Shown: positions 1 to 8,196, numbered from the stretch's first letter. The stretch: DNA of 22,770 nucleotides from JBGSYN01 sp041750975 (GCA_041750975.1 JBGSYN010000236.1:1-22770), one strand, 5' to 3'. Translations and numbers: made by a program. The notes: generated by a model from the letters alone, not told the origin.

Positions 1-477
1 CACGCTTGGTGCCGACAAGGCCTATGACGTGGCGGGCTTCATCGGCGATCTGCGGGAGCGAAAGGTCACGCCGCACATCGCCGTCAACGGTGCGATCAGT
101 AAGACCGGCAAGCGGCGCAAGACCGCCATCGACGGGCGCACGACGCGCCACGCCGGCTATGCGGTCAGCCAGCGGATCCGCAAACGTGTCGAGGAGGTCT
201 TCGGCTGGATCAAGGCGCAGGCCGGCTATGATCAGGTGAAGGTCCGCGGACGCGCCAAGGCCGAGGCCGTCTTCACCGTCGCAGCCGCCGCCTACAACCT
301 GCTCCGCATCCCCAAGCTGCTCGCAGGAGCCGCGACATGAGCCGACCAACCGGACCGGGACGCGTGGAGCCTCGCAGACGGCGTCGGACGAGCTTGCAAG
401 CGCATCAAGAACCCGCCGCCGGGCCAACCACAACCCGACATGCCCAGCAAATTGCCACTTCTTCAGCGGCCTGCTAG
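1..477 (+). mobile_element. Right-hand part of an IS5-like insertion sequence (left end outside window)
   Basis: The transposase C-terminus (to 340) is followed by about 135 bases without a convincing gene. These lead to a segment ending CTTCAGCGGCCTGCTAG (461-477), which resembles the terminal inverted repeats I associate with IS5-group elements (CTAGCAGGCTGCTGAA-type ends). The left inverted repeat is not in the window, so the boundary and any target duplication cannot be confirmed. The placement of the right end is inference. Confidence 0.5.
2..340 (+). CDS. IS5-family transposase, C-terminal fragment (cut by window edge)
   Basis: The reading frame is open from base 2 and stops at TGA 338-340, giving about 112 residues. 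It begins TLGADKAYD, the segment around the second catalytic aspartate region of IS5/IS4-type DDE transposases. It continues with GRTTRHAGYAVSQRIRKR and then RKRVEEVFGWIK, which contains the R(3)E(6)K signature around the catalytic glutamate. The end, AAAYNLLRIPKLL, is the usual C-terminus of this group. The apparent GTG start at 29 is internal to the protein and is not a real start. The N-terminal two thirds would lie to the left of the window, so whether the element is intact cannot be judged. Nothing in the visible part is frameshifted. Confidence 0.85.
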   Translation, partial: TLGADKAYDVAGFIGDLRERKVTPHIAVNGAISKTGKRRKTAIDGRTTRHAGYAVSQRIRKRVEEVFGWIKAQAGYDQVKVRGRAKAEAVFTVAAAAYNLLRIPKLLAGAAT

Positions 478-525
478 TCGGCCTACCAATCACTGTCGAT
501 GCCTGGAGCGTAGATGCCGGGATTT

Positions 526-550
526 TTGTGTGCACCGATAGTGCACACAA
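526..550. promoter_or_regulatory. Perfect 10-bp inverted repeat, candidate operator
   Basis: TTGTGTGCAC (526-535) and GTGCACACAA (541-550) are exact reverse complements around a 5-base spacer CGATA. Dyads of this size are typical operators for dimeric regulators of the GntR/FadR or similar families. No gene start lies close by: the transposase ends at 340 on the left and the alcohol dehydrogenase ends at 656 on the right. It therefore looks like an operator left behind when the neighbouring insertion sequence removed or separated its gene. No poly-T follows, so it is not a good terminator. Confidence 0.5.
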
Positions 551-555
551 GACGC

Positions 556-574
556 TATAAATATTTGATTTATA
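556..574. repeat. AT-rich 7-bp palindrome next to the candidate operator
   Basis: TATAAAT (556-562) and ATTTATA (568-574) are reverse complements around ATTTG. The 550-580 stretch is strikingly AT-rich compared with the surrounding DNA. It could be a promoter core belonging to the adjacent 526-550 dyad or a simple AT-rich patch. The rest of 341-655 contains the putative IS end and nothing else recognisable as a gene. Confidence 0.4.
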
Positions 575-655
575 AGGATTTCTTGTCCAGTCGATCATCG
601 GGGCAACAGCGAGCTTCTGGTTCATTGCGTTCGATATGGGCTCGCGAGACGCCGA

Positions 656-1702
656 TTAAAAACTGTCGATGACGGTGAAGCCCAAGGTGGCGTAGTGGTC
701 CATCGAGGCCAGCACCGTGCCGGCTTCCTCGATCGGGACGGTTTGATTGACGAGCCGCTCCGGCTGCAGCCTGCCGCCCGCCACCATTTGCAGCATCCGG
801 GTGTAGGCGTGCGCGGGCATGCCTCTAGCGCCATAAATCGCCAATTCCTTGGAGACGATCTCCTCCATCGGCAGGGCCACGAGGCCGCCATCCGTGCCGC
901 CGGTCATGCCGATCTGGACATGCCGGCCGCGCTTGCGCAGGCCGAGCACGGAATTGGCGCAGGTCGTCTGGCTGCCGAGGGCGTCGATGCCGACATGAGC
1001 ACCACCACTGGTGAGATCGAGGACTGCCTCGACCGTGTCCTGATCGTTCGAGGCGTCGAGCACGGCAACGGCGCCGAGCCGCTGTGCGGCTTCGAGTTTT
1101 GCCGCGCCGATATCGACGGCGATCACCGCCGCGCCGATCGACGCTGCAATCTCGACCACCGAGAGGCCGACGCCGCCGCAGCCGTAGACGACCAGCCATT
1201 CGCCAGCAGTGGCGCGTGCCCGTTCGATCACCGCATGAAACGCGGTCATGTAGCGACAGCCCATACCCGCCGCCGCCTTGAAGGTCATGCTTTCGGGGAG
1301 TCTGATAAGAATATAGTCGGCGTGGTCGATGGCGACGAATTCGCCGTAGGCCCCCCAGCTTCTGAAGCCCGGCATGACCGGGTGGTTGCAGAGATTGGGG
1401 AGGCCTAGCTGGCACCAGTCGCATACCCCGTCGCCACCGATGAACGGCACGATGACACGATCGCCTCGTCGAAATCGCACCACCTGGCTGCCGACATCTT
1501 CGACCAGGCCGGCCATTTCATGGCCGAGCACGTGAGGCAGGGGAAACAGACCTGGCCAGTGACCCTTCCAGGCATGCCAGTCACTCCGGCAAATGCCATT
1601 GGCCTGAACTCTGATCACCGCACCGCGTTCGCTGGGGACCGGCATGGGCAAATCGTGCATCACCAGTGGTGCACTATAGGACTCGAGAACCGCAGCCTTC
1701 AT
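656..1702 (-). CDS. Zinc-dependent alcohol dehydrogenase (MDR family)
   Basis: This 348-residue protein has the usual length and order of the family: an N-terminal GroES-like catalytic domain, then a Rossmann NAD domain. Catalytic zinc ligands are visible at C38 (NGICRSD), H61-E62 (GHE) and C149 (GMGCRYMTAFHA). The dinucleotide loop is GCGGVG (174-179). D197 at the end of the second strand favours NAD over NADP. The structural-zinc lobe reads D91-x2-C94-x2-C97-x7-C105, with Asp in place of the first of the four usual cysteines. ATG at 1702 is preceded by AGGGG about 7 nt upstream. The gene runs in the same direction as DUF3616 upstream (135-bp gap), so it may be its own unit. The real alcohol substrate cannot be told from sequence. 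Confidence 0.88.
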   Translation of the reverse strand: MKAAVLESYSAPLVMHDLPMPVPSERGAVIRVQANGICRSDWHAWKGHWPGLFPLPHVLGHEMAGLVEDVGSQVVRFRRGDRVIVPFIGGDGVCDWCQLGLPNLCNHPVMPGFRSWGAYGEFVAIDHADYILIRLPESMTFKAAAGMGCRYMTAFHAVIERARATAGEWLVVYGCGGVGLSVVEIAASIGAAVIAVDIGAAKLEAAQRLGAVAVLDASNDQDTVEAVLDLTSGGAHVGIDALGSQTTCANSVLGLRKRGRHVQIGMTGGTDGGLVALPMEEIVSKELAIYGARGMPAHAYTRMLQMVAGGRLQPERLVNQTVPIEEAGTVLASMDHYATLGFTVIDSF

Positions 1703-1734
1703 GAGGAGCCCCTGGCGCCGCTGGAGTTATCCGG

Positions 1735-1749
1735 CACCTAAGGTAGGTG
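1735..1749. repeat. Short palindrome upstream of the alcohol dehydrogenase
   Basis: CACCTA (1735-1740) and TAGGTG (1744-1749) are reverse complements around AGG. They lie 33 bases before the dehydrogenase start, in the gap between it and DUF3616. This could be a small operator. The arms are short and no T-run follows on either strand, so confidence is low. Confidence 0.25.
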
Positions 1750-1837
1750 GCTGTAAACCCGATGATAATGGCCGTTTTCGAGGCCGTGTCGATTGGCGCC
1801 CATCGGTACGAGCGAACTGTGTTCGGCGATCCTTCGG

Positions 1838-3010
1838 TCAGCCGGGAAGGCTGAAAAGATCGGCGTCCACGCTCTGGCCCTGATTCTTGATCCGGGATAC
1901 TGCCGGCGAATCGTAGACGACCAGAACATCGTTCGTCCCCTTGCCGTTCTTGAGAAGAGTCGCACCCTCGGCATGATCCACTTCTTTGCCGTAGGGCAGG
2001 CGAACCAGGATCGGCAGGTCATCGAGCGTCAGTACCTGGGAATCGTTGCCTTTGAGCGCATTGCTCCAGCGATGCAGTCGCGAAGGTCCATCCACATCCA
2101 TCGTCGGTCCCGACAGGACCAGAATATCGTCTCCATCCCGGGTCAGGCTGCGAATGCCGAGACCGGCCAGAGCGAGAAAATGCTTGCGGTATCGCTCGCC
2201 ATCGTCGGTCAGCTTCGCAGGCTTGAGCTTGCCCAACTTGGTCAACTTAAGCTTGAGTTCGATGACCACGGCCCAACCGCGCAGGACCGGCCCCCGGAGC
2301 CCGAGCCAGACGCGGTCGCCGGAGACCACCATGCCCTCGATATCGAAGCCGTTCTCTTTCGAAGGTATCTTCATGAACCGCTTGAGATGTTTGTCCTCGG
2401 ACAGAAGACGGATCAGCGGCGCAGTCTTACTGTCGAGATCGAGCGCCGCCGCCTTCAGTGTCTTGTCCTTGCCGTCGGCCTTCTTATCCAGGCTGGCCAC
2501 CGGCTCCGGTCCCGTTTTGGAACGCATCGAGGCCAGGGGCACGCGTCCGAGAAGATAGCGGTTTGCGTCCTTCTTCACTCTCGAGAGTTTCTTGATGATC
2601 TCCTCGACCGAATCGTCTTCGGGATCGGGCTTCTCGCGTTTTGCGCTGTGCGAGCCGATGACCCACAAATAGTCGCCGTCGACATCCAGCCCTTCGATAT
2701 CGATTTCCTCATCCGAAACCTCGGGAAGATCGAAAATCCCATTGAGCTCGAAGCGGCGGTGCTCGCCGAAACTTCCGTCATCTTGTCGTGTCAGCCGCTC
2801 GACGCAGGTGAACTCGTCGCTGCCCAGCCATAAATAACGGCCATCCGCAACCACCGTCGACAGATCCTGGATGATCTCGGTCGGGTGCGGACCCACCGCT
2901 CCGTTTCCAGTGGAATCAGGTGATGTCTCTTTGGTGGGACGGGCAAATGACAGACGGACTTTCGCCTTGGCCTTGGACAGCGCGGGCGATTGAGACAGCG
3001 AAGTCTGCAA
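1838..3010 (-). CDS. DUF3616 family protein, TTG start
   Basis: This 390-residue protein of unknown function carries the hallmarks of DUF3616: repeated acidic D-x-EG loops, each followed by a strand-rich segment. They are DIEGL at residues 104-108, DIEGM at 223-227 (followed by LGLRGPVLRGWAVV) and DHAEGA at 345-350. The repeated YLW/VW strands (GRYLWLG, GDYLWVIG, DRVWLGLRG) suggest a beta-propeller-like fold, which is inference. Translation could be extended to an ATG at 3061, but that ATG has no ribosome binding site. The TTG at 3010 has AGGAGA six bases upstream and gives the expected family N-terminus. No signal peptide is evident. The gene lies 74 bp downstream of the cysteine desulfurase on the same strand, and its relation to the cox cluster is unclear. 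Confidence 0.8.
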   Translation of the reverse strand: MQTSLSQSPALSKAKAKVRLSFARPTKETSPDSTGNGAVGPHPTEIIQDLSTVVADGRYLWLGSDEFTCVERLTRQDDGSFGEHRRFELNGIFDLPEVSDEEIDIEGLDVDGDYLWVIGSHSAKREKPDPEDDSVEEIIKKLSRVKKDANRYLLGRVPLASMRSKTGPEPVASLDKKADGKDKTLKAAALDLDSKTAPLIRLLSEDKHLKRFMKIPSKENGFDIEGMVVSGDRVWLGLRGPVLRGWAVVIELKLKLTKLGKLKPAKLTDDGERYRKHFLALAGLGIRSLTRDGDDILVLSGPTMDVDGPSRLHRWSNALKGNDSQVLTLDDLPILVRLPYGKEVDHAEGATLLKNGKGTNDVLVVYDSPAVSRIKNQGQSVDADLFSLPG

Positions 3011-3016
3011 ACAAAA

Positions 3017-3022
3017 TCTCCT
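3017..3022 (-). promoter_or_regulatory. Ribosome binding site fixing the TTG start of DUF3616
   Basis: AGGAGA on the minus strand, with six bases to TTG at 3010. The ATG 51 bases upstream has no comparable site and lies in an AT-rich stretch that looks like leader or promoter DNA. Confidence 0.65.
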
Positions 3023-3084
3023 GAGTGAGGTTTTCAGCTCAATATATGTGCATATTGGCAATAAGGGTGCTTGACGAGTCTTAT

Positions 3085-4302
3085 CTATCGGAGGGTGGAA
3101 ACAGTTTTCTCTAGTCCACTTAAGAATGCTTCGATGTCTGCCTCATGGTTGTAAATGGCCAGGCTGGCTCTTGTTGTTGCTGTGAGACCGAAGCTTTCCA
3201 TTAACGGCTGAGCGCAATGGTGGCCGCCACGCAGACAAACGTTGAATGAATCAAGCATCTGGCAGACATCATGCGCATGGAGATCTTCGATCTCGAAAGA
3301 AACGACGCCGAGCCGATTATCGAGGTCTTTCGGCCCGATAATGCTGAGACCATCGATCTCATCGATTCCCTGGATGATTCTTGATGTCAAAGAAAGCTCG
3401 CGGGCGATGAGTTGTTCCCAATCCAACTCGACCAGGTAGTCGGCAGCGGCACCCAGGGCCAAGGCTGGACCGATCGGCGGCGTGCCGGCTTCGAAGCGGT
3501 GTGGCGGAGCGGCGAAACTCGTGCCCTCGAAGCTGACCTGGTGGATCATCTCGCCGCCGCCCAGGAATGGGGGCAGTGCCTCGAGCAGTTCGTATCGTCC
3601 CCACAGCGCGCCGGCGCCGGTCGAGCCGAACATCTTGTGTCCGGAGACGATATAGAAGTCGCAATCCATGGCCTGGACATCGACCGGCCCGTGCGGCGCG
3701 CGCTGCGCTCCATCCAGGATCAACAGCGCTCCGACGCTCGATGCGGCCTCGCGAAGGCGGGCCACATCGGTAACGGCCCCGGTCACGTTCGAAACATGGG
3801 TTGCCGAAACGATGCAGGTTTTTTCGGTGACGAACTCGTCGAGCCGGTCGAGGTCGAGCCTGCCGTCATCCGCCACCGGCAAGGCCCTGACCTTGGCGCC
3901 GCGCGGTTCGGCGGCAAGCTGCCAGGGGACGATATTGCTGTGGTGCTCGAGATGGGTGAGCAGAATTTCGTCATCCGCATGCAGGTTCTGACCGAGGCTC
4001 GACGCCAGCAAATTGATGCCCGCCGTGCAGCCGCTGGTGAAGATCACTTCGTCGGCACGGGGCGCGCTGAGATAGCGGGCGAGCGAGCCGCGGGCCTTCT
4101 CGAAGGCCTGGGTGGCTTCGTCCGCCAGTCTATAGACGCCGCGTCTGACGTTGGCGCGATGGCGGGTCTCGTAGCTGAACAAGGCGTCGGCAGCAGCCTT
4201 GCAGATCTGTCCGGTCGCGGCGTTGTCCAGGTAATGCAGCGGCGTTTCGCGATTGCGAAAGATCGGAAATTCTTCCCGAACCGCGTCGAGATCAAAACTC
4301 AT
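3085..4302 (-). CDS. SufS/CsdA-type cysteine desulfurase
   Basis: This 405-residue class V PLP enzyme removes sulfur from cysteine as an enzyme persulfide. All key residues are present: H121 in EHHSN, D197 and Q200 in LDGAQ, the PLP-binding lysine K223 in SGHKMFG, and the persulfide cysteine C363 in RGGHHCAQPLM. These positions match group II (SufS-like) desulfurases almost exactly. The start overlaps the stop of the upstream MoeA/MocA fusion by four bases (ATGA), so the two are translationally coupled. No sufBCD genes accompany it. As the last gene of a molybdenum-hydroxylase cluster with XdhC proteins, its likely role is supplying sulfur for the terminal Mo=S ligand, as known for the NifS4/XdhC pair of Rhodobacter. 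That assignment is inference from context. Confidence 0.9.
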   Translation of the reverse strand: MSFDLDAVREEFPIFRNRETPLHYLDNAATGQICKAAADALFSYETRHRANVRRGVYRLADEATQAFEKARGSLARYLSAPRADEVIFTSGCTAGINLLASSLGQNLHADDEILLTHLEHHSNIVPWQLAAEPRGAKVRALPVADDGRLDLDRLDEFVTEKTCIVSATHVSNVTGAVTDVARLREAASSVGALLILDGAQRAPHGPVDVQAMDCDFYIVSGHKMFGSTGAGALWGRYELLEALPPFLGGGEMIHQVSFEGTSFAAPPHRFEAGTPPIGPALALGAAADYLVELDWEQLIARELSLTSRIIQGIDEIDGLSIIGPKDLDNRLGVVSFEIEDLHAHDVCQMLDSFNVCLRGGHHCAQPLMESFGLTATTRASLAIYNHEADIEAFLSGLEKTVSTLR

Positions 4303-5915
4303 GAGGAACTTTCTCGAAAGGCTTGGAGAGCTTGAGGGGTGTCGATATCGAGCAACAGGGCAGGGCTTTCGAATTCGATCTCGACCAGGCGGTCGTCGTG
4401 CAACCCGATCAGATGGCGGGCGCCGACATCGCCCTGGAGCCCCTGCATCTCCTTGAAGAACTCCCGCCCGAATAGGACTGGATTGCCACGCTTGCCTTGA
4501 TGCGTCGGCACGACGATGGCGCGTCCCTCGAGCGGATTGAAGGCATCGATCAAGCGGTCGAGGACATCGCTCGAAACGGCAGGCATATCGCTCAGCATGA
4601 CGACGATGCCAGCAACGTCGTCGTCGAGACGGTTCAGGCCGGCCTTGAGCGAAGTGCTGAGGCCGCTGGCATAGTCAGGATTATACACGAAGTCGACATC
4701 GAGGCCATCGAGCGCTTCTTGAACCTCGTCTGTTTGATGACCGGTTACGACGACGATCGAATCGACCTTCGATTTTTTCACCGTTTCGATTGCCCGGCGG
4801 ACCATAGGCTTGCCGCCGATCTCGATCAGGAGCTTGTTGGTTTCGCCCATCCGGCGCGACTGGCCGGCGGCCAGTACCAGTGCCGCAACCTTGTGAGCGG
4901 AGGCGCTGCCATTGCCGCCGCGTGGCTGAGGCCGGGTCGGAATTTCCATCAAAAGCCCGCCTACTCCCATACCCATGATGTCCGCTGGCGTGACCTCGAG
5001 ACCTGCGGCGAGGCGCTGCAGCACCCAGTCGAAACCGTTGAGTTTCGGCGAGCGGGCACAGCCGGGCAGGCCCAGAACCGGCTTGCCATCGAGTTCGGCC
5101 AGAAGGATGAGGTTGCCCGGATCGACCGGCATGCCGAAATGCAGGACCTTGCCGCCGGCATTTTCGATGGCTTTGGGCAGCACATCGCGCCGATCGGTGA
5201 TCGCCGAAGCGCCTGCGATCAGAAGAATGTCGAAACCGCGCGCCGATGCTTGCCGGATCTCCGCCTCGAGCTCGTCGGGCCGATGGCCGCAACGCGTCTC
5301 GGAAGCGAGATAGGAATCGATCTCGCTGAGCCGGTTGGCGGTGATCTGCGCCGTCTTGTCGAGCATCTTCGATGAAGTCGCAGCGACCCTGGTTTGAATG
5401 AGCCGCACTTCGTTCGACCGAAACGGTGACACTCGGACCAGTCTTGGGGCGTCGCGCGCGATGTCGAGGCAGGCTTCGAGTTCGACCTTGGGTGCGGCAA
5501 AGGGAATGATCTTGATCGTCGCCAGCATCTGATTTGGGCTGACGCGATCGAAAGGCGGCAATGTGGCGATGGTGATGGCTTCGTGCCAGCGGTTGATCCG
5601 TTCGAGGCGTTCGGTGTCGAGGACCAGAACACCCGCCACGCTGCTGAAGAGATTGACCCGTCCGGTGAAAGCCTTGCCGATAGTGACATTGCCGCCGGCA
5701 ATGACCTCGGCGAGTGCGGCTGCGGCTCGGTCCTCAGCGACGTCTTCCGCATCGAAAGAGGCGGCGGCGACCTGCTCGATCCCGGCCTCGTCAAGCGCGG
5801 CCAGATCGTCCTTCGAGAGCACCCGGCCTTTCTTGAAATTGACGCCCTCGGCCTTGATCGAATGGGCCAGCACATGGCCGAGGGCGAGGCGTGTCTCGAA
5901 CGTCCCGAACTCCAT
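4299..5915 (-). CDS. Molybdopterin-binding (MoeA/MogA-like) domain fused to a MocA-like cytidylyltransferase
   Basis: This is a 538-residue two-domain protein. Residues about 1-325 form a molybdopterin-binding domain related to MoCF_biosynth/MoeA, with ILLIAGASAITDRRD (230-244) and the PVDPGNLILLAELDGKPVLG segment (263-282). Residues about 343-538 form a nucleotidyltransferase of the MobA/MocA type: LAAGQSRRMG (348-357), K361 in NKLL, LSDMP with metal-binding D443, GNPVLF (477-482) and DIDTP (523-527). A short Gly/Ser/Pro linker (about 328-340) joins them. MocA-type enzymes attach CMP to molybdopterin, giving the MCD cofactor used by xanthine-dehydrogenase/CO-dehydrogenase family enzymes. The start is four bases beyond the XdhC stop, and the 3' end overlaps the cysteine desulfurase by ATGA. 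This is a dedicated cofactor gene for the cluster. Confidence 0.85.
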   Translation of the reverse strand: MEFGTFETRLALGHVLAHSIKAEGVNFKKGRVLSKDDLAALDEAGIEQVAAASFDAEDVAEDRAAAALAEVIAGGNVTIGKAFTGRVNLFSSVAGVLVLDTERLERINRWHEAITIATLPPFDRVSPNQMLATIKIIPFAAPKVELEACLDIARDAPRLVRVSPFRSNEVRLIQTRVAATSSKMLDKTAQITANRLSEIDSYLASETRCGHRPDELEAEIRQASARGFDILLIAGASAITDRRDVLPKAIENAGGKVLHFGMPVDPGNLILLAELDGKPVLGLPGCARSPKLNGFDWVLQRLAAGLEVTPADIMGMGVGGLLMEIPTRPQPRGGNGSASAHKVAALVLAAGQSRRMGETNKLLIEIGGKPMVRRAIETVKKSKVDSIVVVTGHQTDEVQEALDGLDVDFVYNPDYASGLSTSLKAGLNRLDDDVAGIVVMLSDMPAVSSDVLDRLIDAFNPLEGRAIVVPTHQGKRGNPVLFGREFFKEMQGLQGDVGARHLIGLHDDRLVEIEFESPALLLDIDTPQALQAFRESSS

Positions 5916-5919
5916 CGGC

Positions 5920-6615
5920 TCAGACCGCCTTGCGCAGCGCCTGGGTCATTTCCGCCATCACCGAAATCGCGATCTCGGCGGGACTTACCGCACCGATGTC
6001 GAGCCCAGCCGGCCCGTGAATCCGGCTGAACGCCGCCTCATTGTGGCCGAGCGCCGAAAGCCGTTCCTTGCGGCTTGCATGCGTCCGCCTGCTGCCAAGA
6101 GCCGCGACGTAGAAAGCCTCGCTCTTGAGCGCGATATCGAGGGCCGGGTCGTCGAGCTTGGGGTCATGGGTAAGGGTGACGACGGCGGTGCGACGATCGG
6201 GTGCCAGGCGTTCGAGCGCCTCGTCGGGCCAGTCGTCGACGAGCCTTACATCCGGAAATCGCGCATCCGTGGCGAAGGCGCGGCGCGGATCGACGATGGC
6301 CACCTCGTAGCCGGCAATCGTTGCCATCGGTGCGAGCGCCTGGCTGATATGGACGGCGCCGACGACGATGAGGCGCAGCGGCGGATTGAATACCTGGAGG
6401 AAGACGCGTCCCTTTGAGCTGTCGACGGCCCGGCTCTTGTCCTGCCGCAAGGCTGCAGCCACAGGCTCCTGAAGTTCCTCCGGCATCGTACCGCCGCCGA
6501 TGACATCGCCATCGACGATCAACAACGCGTCGTGGGTCTCCAGGAACTTCGCCAGACAGGCGCGTTTCTTCCGAGCGCGCGCCGCGTTGAGGGCTGCGAG
6601 AAGTTCGGTCTTCAA
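5920..6615 (-). CDS. XdhC/CoxI-family Rossmann-domain protein (C-terminal half of a split XdhC), TTG start
   Basis: 231 residues. LRLIVVGAVHISQALAPMA (80-98) and VAIVDPR (105-111) mark the nucleotide-binding Rossmann fold of the XdhC C-terminal domain. TLTHDPKLDDPAL (148-160), YVAALGSRRTHASRKERL (169-186) and GPAGLDIGAVSPAEIAIS (201-218) are the usual following motifs. The glycine loop reads GAVHIS where GAGHV is commoner. The TTG start at 6615 overlaps the stop of the upstream XdhC N-domain gene (TTGA) and has GAGG seven bases before it. Longer readings in this frame only run through the neighbouring gene. XdhC proteins bind the molybdenum cofactor, promote its sulfuration and pass it to the apoenzyme. 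Confidence 0.85.
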   Translation of the reverse strand: MKTELLAALNAARARKKRACLAKFLETHDALLIVDGDVIGGGTMPEELQEPVAAALRQDKSRAVDSSKGRVFLQVFNPPLRLIVVGAVHISQALAPMATIAGYEVAIVDPRRAFATDARFPDVRLVDDWPDEALERLAPDRRTAVVTLTHDPKLDDPALDIALKSEAFYVAALGSRRTHASRKERLSALGHNEAAFSRIHGPAGLDIGAVSPAEIAISVMAEMTQALRKAV

Positions 6616-6932
6616 TGCAGCGCCTCGACATAGACGTGAACCGTGCCGCCACAGGCGAGACCGACTTCCCAGGCTTCCTCGTTCGAAACGCCGAATTCGA
6701 GAAGTTTCGGCTTCGCACCTTCCATAACTTCGAGCGCCTCCCGGACGACGGCACCTTCGATGCAGCCGCCGGAGACGGACCCCAGCATATTGCCCCGATC
6801 GTCGACCAGGAGCTGGCTGCCGGCCGGACGCGGCGACGAGCCCCAGGTACTGACAACAGTCGCGATGCCGACCTTGCGGCCCTCGGCCTTCCAGGCGGCG
6901 GCGGTGTCGAGCAATGTCGAATCGGTATTCAT
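6612..6932 (-). CDS. XdhC/CoxI-family N-terminal domain protein (N-terminal half of a split XdhC)
   Basis: 106 residues corresponding only to the XdhC_CoxI N-terminal domain. Motifs are ATVVSTWGSSPRPAGSQLLV (24-43), MLGSVSGGCIEGAV (49-62, with C57) and GLACGGTVHVYVE (91-103, with C94). The two cysteines are conserved in XdhC proteins and are candidate cofactor or sulfur contacts. The start overlaps the stop of the VWA gene (ATGA) and the stop overlaps the TTG of the Rossmann-half gene. The two halves found in one protein in Rhodobacter XdhC are therefore here two coupled genes, most likely acting as a heteromer. Confidence 0.88.
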   Translation of the reverse strand: MNTDSTLLDTAAAWKAEGRKVGIATVVSTWGSSPRPAGSQLLVDDRGNMLGSVSGGCIEGAVVREALEVMEGAKPKLLEFGVSNEEAWEVGLACGGTVHVYVEALH

Positions 6933-8196
6933 GCGGCGGCTCCCATGGTCGAACTCTCGATCCAGGCCGACATGCCATCGACGGTGCGACGGCCCTGATG
7001 GCTCAAAACGTCGGTCAGATCCTCAAGGCTTGCGAGATTGTGGATGGTCCGGAAGTCGTCGACATGCCGGACCATCGCCTTCGCACCCGTTGAGATGGGT
7101 TCGTAGCCGTCGTAGCGCAACAGCGGATTGAGCCAGATCAGGCGCCGGCAGCTCTTGTGCAGGCGTTCCATCTCCGCCTCGAGGCCCTCGGCACCGTCGC
7201 GATCGAGTCCATCCGTGATCAAGAGCACCATCGCACCCTGGCCGAGCACCCGTCTCGACCAGTCCCGATTGAACGTCTCGAGACAGTGACCGATCCGCGT
7301 TCCCCCCGACCAGTCGGTGACCAGCTGGCCGATCTTCTCCATCGCCAGATCGATATCGCGATAGCGGAGATAGCGCGTCACATTGGTCAGGTGGGTGCCG
7401 AACAGGAAGCTGTGGACCCGGTCGCGGTCGCTGGTGATCGCATGCATGAAGAGCAGCAGCATCCGTGAGTAGCGGCTCATCGAGCCCGAAATATCGGAGA
7501 GGATGACGAGCGGCGGATGACGGCGCCGCTGCCGTTTGCGAACGAGGTCGATCGCACCGCCGCCACCGCGCAACGAGCGCCGCAAGGTTGCCCGCATGTC
7601 GATCCGCTGGCCGTGTGGATGCGGCGCGAACCGTCGGGTCGTCACCTCCATGATCGGCAGCCTGAGCCGTTTGATCTGATTGCGTGCGAGCCGCAGTTCC
7701 TCGCCGCTCATCTGCTCGAAATCTTTTTCCTGCAGGATCTCCTTGGCCGAGTAGGTCATGACTGCATCGAGCTCGTATTCGGGCTCGGGGATATCCTCTT
7801 CGCTGTCGCCTTCACCCTTGCCGGGCTGGCGCTCATGAGCAAAAGCCTCGGCGACACGGCGGTTGACCGATTCTTGATTCTCCCGGTCCTGCTCGGACCC
7901 CTCCATCTCGGGCATCATCATGCTCATCAGCCGGTCGAGAATTTTCGGATCGCGCCAAAAGACGTGGAAGCACTGGTTGAAGAGATCGCGCTGATCGCGC
8001 CGCGTCACGAATACTGCGTGCAGCGTCCAGTAGAGATCGGTGCGGCTGTCGATGCCGACGGTTTCGATGGCGCGCAGCGCCTCCAGCACATGGCCGGGGC
8101 CGATCGGCAGCCCTGCTGCCCTGAGGGCTCGTGCAAATTGCATGACATTGGCCGCAAACCGCCCGCGCGGTGCATCCCTGTCGCCGAGATCATCCA

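Noticed and set aside
1793..2833. Long plus-strand open frame opposite DUF3616
   Set aside because: It is antisense to a gene with clear family motifs, has no ribosome binding site or recognisable domain, and reflects GC-rich codon bias.
4497..5375. Long plus-strand open frame opposite the MoeA/MocA fusion
   Set aside because: It has no domain similarity, and the opposite strand carries complete nucleotidyltransferase motifs.
6616..6978. N-terminal extension of the XdhC Rossmann-domain protein
   Set aside because: The extension overlaps the XdhC N-domain gene in another frame and encodes an Arg-rich shadow; TTG 6615 has its own ribosome binding site.
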